From: Hymenobacter sp. BT559
GTDB taxonomy: Bacteria > Bacteroidota > Bacteroidia > Cytophagales > Hymenobacteraceae
Direction: 5' to 3'
DNA: 64,000 nucleotides
Assembly (NCBI RefSeq): GCF_017571525.1
Contig: NZ_JAGETY010000004.1
Coordinates: forward strand, 248,001 to 312,000
Every line of letters begins with the position of its first letter. The first letter of the stretch is position 1. Position numbers and translations under genes: made by a program. This document shows, piece by piece, positions 49,485 to 56,670 of this stretch. Below the pieces are notes generated by a model, which was not told where the DNA came from, did no database searches, and saw nothing but the letters and a program-made list of their open reading frames with translations.

Positions 49485-50510
49485 TTATGCAAGGCGGCTG
49501 CCGTTTTCGTTTTCAAGTAGCTCGCCATTCTCTTCCTGCACCAGCCCAAAGGGCTCGTCGCGCACTACCAAAATACCGTCGAGGTCGTGCACCTCGGCCA
49601 GGGCGCTCACTTGCAGCGCCGACCAGATACCGAGTGAGGTTTCGACCATGCAACCCAGCATAGGCAGCAGGCCGTGGGCGCGGGTCTGGCGCAGCAGTTC
49701 GATGCCGCGCTGGTAGCCGCCGGCCTTCATCAGCTTCACGTTCACGCCGTGAAACTGCCGGGCGATGGCCTCAAAATCTGCCTCGTCAGTTACCGACTCA
49801 TCGGCCAGCAGTGGCAGGCCCACGCGCGAGCGCAGGTAGCGGTAGTCGTCGGCACAGGCGGCGGGCAGCGGTTGCTCCAGCAGCCGCATCTGCAGGCCAG
49901 GCACCCTAGCGGCTTGCTCCAGAAAGCGCAGCAGGCTATCGGCATCGGGCCAGGCCTCGTTGCCATCTACGAGCACGGCGCGGCCGGGTAGGGCCGCCGC
50001 CACGGCGCGCAGCAGGTCGAGGCCGCCGCCCTGGTCTACCTTCACTTTCAGCAGCTGAAAGCGCCCGGCGCGCTGCGCAGCCACGAAGCCAGCTACCTCG
50101 CCGGGCGCCATAATGGGCAGGGTAAAGGCCGTGGCCACCCGGGTGGCGGGCCGGGGCACACCTAGCCACTGCCACACGGGCTGCCCGGCGCGGGCCGCTA
50201 GGCAGTGCGTGAGTGCCGACTCTAGGGCAAAGCGCAGGGCATGGGCCACCGGCCGGGCCGCCAGCAGCGCCGTAAGCTCGGGCAGGGTACCGGCCTGGGA
50301 CAGGCCGTGGGCTAGCAGGTCGTCAAACTGGGCTTGCAGCAAGGCCGGCGACTCGCCATAGCGCACATTGGGCGCAGCCTCGCCCCAGCCGCTGGTGCCG
50401 GCCTGGGTGGCGCGCAGCACCAGGTTGGTCTTAGTGGTAGAGGCGTTGCGCGAGATTTTCCACACGTAGTTGAGCGGCAGCTCGAGGGTGGTCAGGGTCC
50501 AGGTAGTCAT
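49485..50510 (-). CDS. Enolase-superfamily dipeptide epimerase (MenC alternative)
   Basis: A 341-residue enzyme of the muconate-lactonizing subgroup. The catalytic lysine lies in LLKVKVDQGG, metal ligands in VLVDGNEAWP, RLLEQPLP and LLADESVTDE, the second catalytic lysine in GVNVKLMKAGG, and GCMVETSLGI closes the barrel as in L-Ala-D/L-Glu and related dipeptide epimerases. These recycle murein peptides or racemise dipeptides. o-succinylbenzoate synthase (MenC) belongs to the same superfamily, and menC is otherwise missing from this window, so this alternative is open. The start MTTWTLTTLELPLNYVW at 50510 is preferred over 50537. Confidence 0.85.
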   Translation of the reverse strand: MTTWTLTTLELPLNYVWKISRNASTTKTNLVLRATQAGTSGWGEAAPNVRYGESPALLQAQFDDLLAHGLSQAGTLPELTALLAARPVAHALRFALESALTHCLAARAGQPVWQWLGVPRPATRVATAFTLPIMAPGEVAGFVAAQRAGRFQLLKVKVDQGGGLDLLRAVAAALPGRAVLVDGNEAWPDADSLLRFLEQAARVPGLQMRLLEQPLPAACADDYRYLRSRVGLPLLADESVTDEADFEAIARQFHGVNVKLMKAGGYQRGIELLRQTRAHGLLPMLGCMVETSLGIWSALQVSALAEVHDLDGILVVRDEPFGLVQEENGELLENENGSRLA

Positions 50511-50667
50511 GAAGGCGGCAGGGGCTAGCGCCCGCAAAGGTGGCGCCCACGCTTACATAAAGCCTACGTGCGCAGCGGCTACCCGGCTACTGGCTCGGCC
50601 CGCCGCCCGGGTTTCGGCCGGCAATGCCGTACTTTGATGCCTATTTCAGTTTGCTTTCATTTAGTGC

Positions 50668-52131
50668 ATGAAGTTTTCTCGCTCGGCCCTGTTGGCCGGT
50701 TTGCTTATTCTTGTAGCCGCCGCGCTCACGTATTGGGGGCTCGAGCACACGCCGGCCCTAGCGGGCATATCTGCTACAAACGAGCCAATTAATGACCACC
50801 CAGGTGGGGGTATCGGCACCCTGGCCACCGTGGCCCGCTGGCTAGCCCTTGGGGCACTGGCTTTGGCCGTGGCCCCCCGCCGCTCGCTCACGGGCTGGAT
50901 AGTGCTGGCGATGCTGGCCGGTATAGAGCTCGGGCACGATGCCCCGGCCGTGGCCCTGAACCTGAAGGTGCTGAGCGACGCTTTTTTGCGGCTCGTCAAA
51001 ACGATTATCGCCCCGCTGGTTTTTGCCACGCTGGTGGTCGGCATTGCGGGCCACGCCAACCTCAAGCAGGTGGGGCGCATGGGCCTCAAGGCGCTGGTTT
51101 ACTTTGAGGTTGTCACCACGTTTGCCCTGCTTATCGGGCTAGCAGCCATCAATATTACCAAGGCCGGTGTGGGCATTAAACACACGGCCATCGCCGAAAA
51201 AGCCGATGCGCTGGCAGCGGCGGCCCCGCAAACCGCGTCCGAAATCATCCTGCACATCTTCCCCGAAAACATTGCCAAGTCGGTGGCCGAAGGGCAGGTG
51301 CTGCAAGTGGTAGTATTTGCCATCATTTTCGCTATTGGCCTGGCCCTCACGCCCGAAAAGCCGCGCCACACCATGCTGGCCTTCTGCGAAAGCCTCTCCG
51401 AAGTCATGTTTAAGTTCACTAATGTGGTGATGTACTTCGCGCCGCTAGGGGTGGGTGGGGCCATGGCCTACACCGTGGCCAAGATGGGCTTCGGGCCGCT
51501 TCTCAATGCCTTTCAGCTGCTGCTCACGCTGTACGGCGCGCTCATCGGCTTTGTGCTGCTAGTGCTGCTGCCGGTGGCGCTGCTCATGCGCATTCCGCTG
51601 CGGCGCTTTGTGGCGGCCGTGGCCGAGCCGGTAAGCATTGCCTTTGCCACTACCAGCAGCGAGGCGGCGCTGCCCCGCGCCATGGAAGCCATGGAAAGCA
51701 TCGGGGTGCCGCGCCGCATTGTGGCCTTCGTGATGCCCACGGGCTATTCGTTTAACCTCGATGGCACCACGCTTTATTTGTCGCTGGCAGCTGTATTTGT
51801 GGCGCAGGCCGCGGGCGTGCCCCTCTCGTTTGGCGACCAAGCACTGCTCGTTTTCACCCTTATGCTCACTAGCAAGGGCGTGGCGGGTGTGCCGCGCGCC
51901 TCCCTCGTTATACTGCTAGCCACCCTGCCGTCGTTCAATTTGCCCGCCTGGCCGGTGTTCATCATCCTGGGTATCGACGCGCTCATGGACATGGCCCGCA
52001 CCTCCGTGAATGTGCTCGGCAACTGCCTGGCCTCGGCCGTGGTGGCGCGCTGGGAGGGCGAGTTTATCGACAACTACGAGGCCCCGGCCGAGCTGCTAGC
52101 CCCCGAGCCGGCCGTGCCCGCCGGGCACTAA
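50668..52131 (+). CDS. Dicarboxylate/amino acid:cation symporter (DAACS family)
   Basis: A 487-residue transporter. After an extended N-terminal part with two helices come LSDAFLRLVKTIIAPLVFAT, the tip-like PVSIAFATTSSEAALPRAME (re-entrant serine-rich loop) and VMPTGYSFNLDGTTLYLSLA (NMDGT-type motif, here NLDGT). These are signatures of GltP/DctA carriers. It uses sodium or protons to take up glutamate, aspartate or C4-dicarboxylates. The N-terminus is longer than in GltP (extra helix before residue 60). Confidence 0.95.
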   Translation: MKFSRSALLAGLLILVAAALTYWGLEHTPALAGISATNEPINDHPGGGIGTLATVARWLALGALALAVAPRRSLTGWIVLAMLAGIELGHDAPAVALNLKVLSDAFLRLVKTIIAPLVFATLVVGIAGHANLKQVGRMGLKALVYFEVVTTFALLIGLAAINITKAGVGIKHTAIAEKADALAAAAPQTASEIILHIFPENIAKSVAEGQVLQVVVFAIIFAIGLALTPEKPRHTMLAFCESLSEVMFKFTNVVMYFAPLGVGGAMAYTVAKMGFGPLLNAFQLLLTLYGALIGFVLLVLLPVALLMRIPLRRFVAAVAEPVSIAFATTSSEAALPRAMEAMESIGVPRRIVAFVMPTGYSFNLDGTTLYLSLAAVFVAQAAGVPLSFGDQALLVFTLMLTSKGVAGVPRASLVILLATLPSFNLPAWPVFIILGIDALMDMARTSVNVLGNCLASAVVARWEGEFIDNYEAPAELLAPEPAVPAGH

Positions 52132-52332
52132 GCAGCCCAGTAAAATAGCACTTTCTCGGACTATTGAAACAAACTACCTCCGCTGCTTTTTACCAGGAAA
52201 AAGGCAGCAGCACCTAGCGGTAATTGCGTCCGCCTCTTTAACTTAGCCTTCAAATTTCTCCTTTCCATCGATTCTCTGTCTGATATCTAATAGCGTCTTG
52301 GCATATTTCAACTGCCCCATGCTTGCCTCCTC

Positions 52333-52989
52333 ATGAACTATTTTTTTTCCGCCAGCCGCGCTCTTTTACTTACGACTTTCGCGCTAGCCGGCCTCGGAGC
52401 CTGTAAGTCGGTGAAAGGCACCTTTACACACGTGCCCACGGCTACTATCTCGAAGCGCCTGCCCCCGCTCGAAATCACTGCCGACCCGGGCCCGCTAGCC
52501 ATGAACGACGGCGCCCTACCCGAAGACCCGCTGCGCATGTTTAAGGCCGAGATGCAGCGCAACGTGGTTGAGCCCACCGACACGGCTACCTTCGGCTACG
52601 CCCGCCTGGTAGTGACCAAGGTAAAGACCGTGCGCACCGGCCGCAGCCTGCAAGCCGCTCAGGTAATCACCTTTTTGATACCCAGCATCTTCGGCGCGCC
52701 ACTCGAATGGTATAAAACGGACATCCAGGCCGAAGTGCAGATGATGAACGCCAGCGGCGAGCTGCTGGGCACCTACACCGGCAAGGGCACTTCCAACGTG
52801 AAAGTGGCCATGTACAGCGGCTACTCCCAAACCGAGGCCCCGCGCTTGGCCGACGTGCTGGCTCTGCGCGAAGCCCTGGCCCAGATTCGGCCGCAGCTCG
52901 ACACCGCCTCGACGCGCCTGCGCCCGCTAATGCTCACCGGCGGCTCGGTAAATAACCCCACGCTGCCCGGCGGCAGCACCAAGCAGTAA
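52333..52989 (+). CDS. Predicted lipoprotein
   Basis: A 218-residue protein with a lipoprotein signal (LLLTTFALAGLGAC, Cys at about 24). A soluble domain includes FGYARLVVTKVKTVRTGRSL and PLEWYKTDIQAEVQMMNASG, and a Gly-rich basic tail follows. It resembles unnamed Hymenobacter lipoproteins; no function is known. A second lipoprotein gene follows 95 bp downstream. Confidence 0.75.
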   Translation: MNYFFSASRALLLTTFALAGLGACKSVKGTFTHVPTATISKRLPPLEITADPGPLAMNDGALPEDPLRMFKAEMQRNVVEPTDTATFGYARLVVTKVKTVRTGRSLQAAQVITFLIPSIFGAPLEWYKTDIQAEVQMMNASGELLGTYTGKGTSNVKVAMYSGYSQTEAPRLADVLALREALAQIRPQLDTASTRLRPLMLTGGSVNNPTLPGGSTKQ

Positions 52990-53084
52990 TTTTAGCGGGC
53001 GGCCCGACCGCCCTTCGTATGGCCCGGCTTCGGCAAGGTGCTCCCCGAGGGCACTGCTGGGGCCGGGTTTTACGTTATCTAGCC

Positions 53085-53750
53085 ATGACTCTCCTTCTTC
53101 GCGGCGCGTTCTGCGCCTCCCTGCTAGCCCTGGTAGCCGGCTGCTGCGCCAATAGCACGAATACCTGCGACGACTTGTACGCTGACTCGCTGTATTTTAA
53201 GCTGAAAGCTAAACCTGACAACTCAACCGATAAGTCATACTTCTCAGCCGCTGAGCTCGATACGGTGTACTTGCAGCGCTACACACCGGCCCACCCCGCC
53301 ACGCAGCCCAACGGGATTACCCCGGGCACGCCCGCCGCCCCGGCCACGTATTCTGACCCGGTCAGCATTATCCGGGCCAAGCAAAACATCAGCCTCAACA
53401 GTGGCTTGCGCGCCCACCTGCGGCAAGCCGGATTTTCCGATGCCGATACCCTACTGATTATCAGCAATAATTCGCCCTTTTCGCCCAGCACCACGGGTGG
53501 CAAGCTCAGCGCTTATCACTACTTGCTAACAGTGCAAAACAAGCCCGTGCGGCCCGGCCAGACTTATCAATTCGACCTGGACTCCATTCAGCTAAAAGGC
53601 CAGTATAATGCAAACAGCTGCACCACCTGCTACCAGAATACGTTCAAGTATTTTGACATAAACAAGGGCAAGGCAAAGGGCGAGGTCACAGAAAAAGACG
53701 GTAAGCCTATTGCGACTCTATTAAGCAAAAACGAGGCGAATAGTAAATAG
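53085..53750 (+). CDS. Predicted lipoprotein
   Basis: A 221-residue protein with a lipoprotein signal (MTLLLRGAFCASLLALVAGC). The mature part is hydrophilic and contains further cysteines (TNTCDDLY, NSCTTCYQNTF), which could form disulfides. The frame is open from 53019, but the lipobox requires the start at 53085. No family is recognised. It lies after another lipoprotein gene on the same strand. Confidence 0.75.
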   Translation: MTLLLRGAFCASLLALVAGCCANSTNTCDDLYADSLYFKLKAKPDNSTDKSYFSAAELDTVYLQRYTPAHPATQPNGITPGTPAAPATYSDPVSIIRAKQNISLNSGLRAHLRQAGFSDADTLLIISNNSPFSPSTTGGKLSAYHYLLTVQNKPVRPGQTYQFDLDSIQLKGQYNANSCTTCYQNTFKYFDINKGKAKGEVTEKDGKPIATLLSKNEANSK

Positions 53751-53841
53751 CCCGCTACGCGGCAACTCCGTTTTAGCTTCTAAGCTGAAGTTTCTCGTTA
53801 CCGCACCAGCCCGCGCTCTATTCACTCCCGTTTTTATCCCC

Positions 53842-56232
53842 ATGCCTGCCTCTGCCCCTATTGTTTCGTCGGCCGCCACCGAGGCCCTAGCCACGCCGCC
53901 CGGCACGGAGCCCACGATGGTCGATGTGGCATCGGTTGGCTTTCCTTTTGCCACGCACCTGAGCCTGGAGCCACTCATTGCGTACTGGCAGCATCGCGAG
54001 CAGGATGCCAACCCCGGCGTGGCACACCTGGCCCGCGCCGTGATGGCGCAGGTGCAGAATATGCCCTGCGGCCGGGGCGGGCTAGCCGATATTGAAGACC
54101 TGGCGGGCTGCACCGAGGCCGTCGATACGCTGATGACAGCCGTGTTTCCGCCCGCCACCAGGGCCACGGCCATCAGCGGGGCGGTGCCGCCGTTTCAGCG
54201 CCAGAGCTTTTACTATACCCCGCGCTTTGCCGAGGTGCTGCTGGGGCGCGACCACATTATCAAGCAGCCGCTCAACGTGGACCTGGCCACCATGGAAATG
54301 CACATGGTGCGCATGGCCTACCTGCTCATTCTGGTGCGCGAGTACGGGGCTGAAGTGCCCGACCAGGGCGCCTTTATTTTTACGGTGCCTGACTATCAAA
54401 TTGGTCTTTACCGGCACTACGGGCTGAGCTTCGACTCGACGTTTGTGCAGGTGCAGGTAGTGGGCGAAAAACCCGAGCTAACGCCCGAGCAGGTGCTGGA
54501 GCTGGTGCGCAACCGCCACCGCCTCGACTTGTGGCGGAAACTGCTACCGGCCGAACACTTTGTATTTGAAGGTTTTCACGTGTTGCAGCTCGTCGACGTG
54601 ACCACCCAGGAAATCTTGTCGGAGCTGAAATACGACCTGCTGGAGCGCGACGTGCTGCAAGCGCCCGACCGCCTCGAGCAGATTCAGGAAAAGCTACGGG
54701 TACTTTTCGCCCGGCCTTCGCTGCAAGTGGGCATCGCGGCCTACGACGAGCGCAAGCACGCCTTCGTGGACTTTGGCCGCAAAATCAACCATAGCTTCCT
54801 CACCAAGCAGTTGCAGGGCCAGCAGCTCGAAGCCGAGTTTCGGCAGCTCTACGAGCGGCTGCTACGCGAGCGCCGCCCGCTGGTGCTCGAAGATGTGGCT
54901 ACCGAGCCCGATATTCCCGAAGGTCTGCGCCAGCAGATTCTACGCATGGGCATTCACTCAGCTATCCTGGCGCTACTGCCCTACGGCCCCGACACGGTGG
55001 GCCTGCTCGAGCTAGGCTCGCCGGAGGCCAATAGTCTCGATGAGTTTGATTTAGAATTAGTTAACCAATTTGTACCGCTGTTTGCGGTGGCGGTGAAGCG
55101 CAACGCCGAAGACCTCGAAACCCGCATTCAGGCGGTTATTAAGGAGAAGTTTACGGCCATTCACCCTACCATGGAATGGCGCTTCAACGACGCGGCCCGG
55201 CGCCTACTGGCCAAGCAGGAAGACGGCAACCGCACCGCCGAGATGGAGGCAATCGTGTTTGAGGAAGTGTACCCGCTGCACGGCTCCTGCGATATCAGGG
55301 GCAGCAGCGTGGCCCGCAACGAGGCCGTGCAGGGCGACCTCATCGAGCACCTGACCCTAGCCAACCGGGTGCTCAAAAAGGCGTCCGATTTTCAGCAGCT
55401 GCCTATTCTGGACGAGCTTAAGTTCTACGTTACCAAGAACCTGCGCCGTCTGCGGCAGGGCATCATCAGTGGCGACGAGGTGAGCATTTATGACTCGCTA
55501 CGCACCGAGGTCGAGCCGCTGTTTGAATATCTGGCTCAGAACAACGTGGAGCTGCGCCCGGCCATTGCGGCCTACTGGCAGCAGATAGACCCGCGCCTGG
55601 GCATCCTGTATCACCGCCGCCGCGACTTTGAGGAGAGTGTGACGCGCATCAATGACACCATCAGCGACTACCTCGACGAGGAGGAGGAAAAGGCGCAGCA
55701 AATGTTTCCGCACTACTTCCAGCGGCTGAAAACCGACGGCGTGGAGCACAACATTTACGTAGGCGGTAGCCTGGTGCAAGACAAGCCTTTCGACCTGGTT
55801 TTCCTGAAAAACCTGCGGCTGTGGCAGCTGCTGGTGATGGTCGAGATTACGCGCCGCACCCACGCCATCAAGGCCGAGCTGCCCGTGCAGCTCGATACCA
55901 CCCAGCTTATCCTCATCCATTCGCAGCCGCTGAGCATCCGCTTCCGGCAAGATGAGCGCCAGTTCGACGTCGACGGGGCGTATAACATTCGCTACGAGAT
56001 AATCAAGAAGCGCATCGACAAAGCCACGGTCCTCGGCACCGGCGAGCGCCTTACGCAGCCGGGCCAGCTAGCCCTCGTGTATGCCCAGCCCCGCGAGGCC
56101 ACCGAATACCTCGAATACATCGACTACCTGCAAGACCGCAACTTGCTGCTGCCAGAGGTGGAGGAACTGGAGTTGGAAGAGTTGCAAGGCGTGAAGGGCT
56201 TGCTAGCCCTGCGCGTACGGGTAAAGCTGTAG
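53842..56232 (+). CDS. Large GAF-domain protein without catalytic domain
   Basis: A 796-residue soluble protein with no signal peptide. Residues about 290-430 form a GAF domain (LQVGIAAYDERKHAFVDFGR, PLVLEDVATEPDIPEGLRQQ, GLLELGSPEANSLDEFDLEL). The N-terminal 280 residues are helical. After the GAF domain comes VYPLHGSCDIRGSSVARNEA, a segment I associate with Bacteroidota GAF proteins, then a mostly helical C-terminal half. No kinase, cyclase, phosphodiesterase or DNA-binding motif is visible. It may bind a small ligand and pass the signal by protein contact. It ends at a strong terminator. Confidence 0.85.
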   Translation: MPASAPIVSSAATEALATPPGTEPTMVDVASVGFPFATHLSLEPLIAYWQHREQDANPGVAHLARAVMAQVQNMPCGRGGLADIEDLAGCTEAVDTLMTAVFPPATRATAISGAVPPFQRQSFYYTPRFAEVLLGRDHIIKQPLNVDLATMEMHMVRMAYLLILVREYGAEVPDQGAFIFTVPDYQIGLYRHYGLSFDSTFVQVQVVGEKPELTPEQVLELVRNRHRLDLWRKLLPAEHFVFEGFHVLQLVDVTTQEILSELKYDLLERDVLQAPDRLEQIQEKLRVLFARPSLQVGIAAYDERKHAFVDFGRKINHSFLTKQLQGQQLEAEFRQLYERLLRERRPLVLEDVATEPDIPEGLRQQILRMGIHSAILALLPYGPDTVGLLELGSPEANSLDEFDLELVNQFVPLFAVAVKRNAEDLETRIQAVIKEKFTAIHPTMEWRFNDAARRLLAKQEDGNRTAEMEAIVFEEVYPLHGSCDIRGSSVARNEAVQGDLIEHLTLANRVLKKASDFQQLPILDELKFYVTKNLRRLRQGIISGDEVSIYDSLRTEVEPLFEYLAQNNVELRPAIAAYWQQIDPRLGILYHRRRDFEESVTRINDTISDYLDEEEEKAQQMFPHYFQRLKTDGVEHNIYVGGSLVQDKPFDLVFLKNLRLWQLLVMVEITRRTHAIKAELPVQLDTTQLILIHSQPLSIRFRQDERQFDVDGAYNIRYEIIKKRIDKATVLGTGERLTQPGQLALVYAQPREATEYLEYIDYLQDRNLLLPEVEELELEELQGVKGLLALRVRVKL

Positions 56233-56250
56233 CGCCAGCGCTGACACGTA

Positions 56251-56303
56251 AGCCGGAATAAGAAATTGTTACTTAAGTACAATTTCTTATTCCGGCTTTT
56301 TTA
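56251..56303 (+). terminator. Long hairpin terminator after the GAF gene
   Basis: AGCCGGAATAAGAAATTGT (56251-56269) pairs exactly with its complement ending at 56297, and the loop TACTTAAGT can extend the stem with one bulge. A T run follows at 56297-56302. Confidence 0.92.
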
Positions 56304-56670
56304 GCTAGAAAACATAATTATTTGGGCTATTTATTCACTAATAAGCTATAATTTTGTGACTTTTCAAGTATTTAACCTTTTTTTATTTTTTATCAAAAAG
56401 TGTTGATTAGCTTTGACAGTACAATTTAGCCACCCACTCTATCCGAGTGTTTTATCATTACGCAGTTAGGCAATAGAGTTATCCAGCTAGTTAGTAAAGT
56501 GAGCCCGCCGGCGGCCGTAATGGCCGCCGGTTACGGGCAGCTGAAAGTAGTGTTTAGGTTATGAGTGAATATCTACAGTCTGTTACCGGAGCTGCCTTAG
56601 CAGCTACTATACCCTTCGCTAGCAAGTACTTCTGCGCTCCGCGCACGCTCACTAGCTCCCTGGCCATCTG
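56304..56670 (+). promoter_or_regulatory. AT-rich leader with GC-rich hairpin before the heparinase-like gene
   Basis: No gene is visible in these 367 bp. The first 170 bp are strongly AT-rich and contain TAATTTTG (56349-56356), which fits the -7 element TAnnTTTG, with TTTG at 56321. A GC-rich hairpin (CCGGCGGCC at 56508-56516 with GGCCGCCGG at 56522-56530, flanked by GCCCG and CGGGC) lies about 140 bp before the ATG with no T run. If the promoter is real, the mRNA has a structured leader of about 300 nt. Confidence 0.45.
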
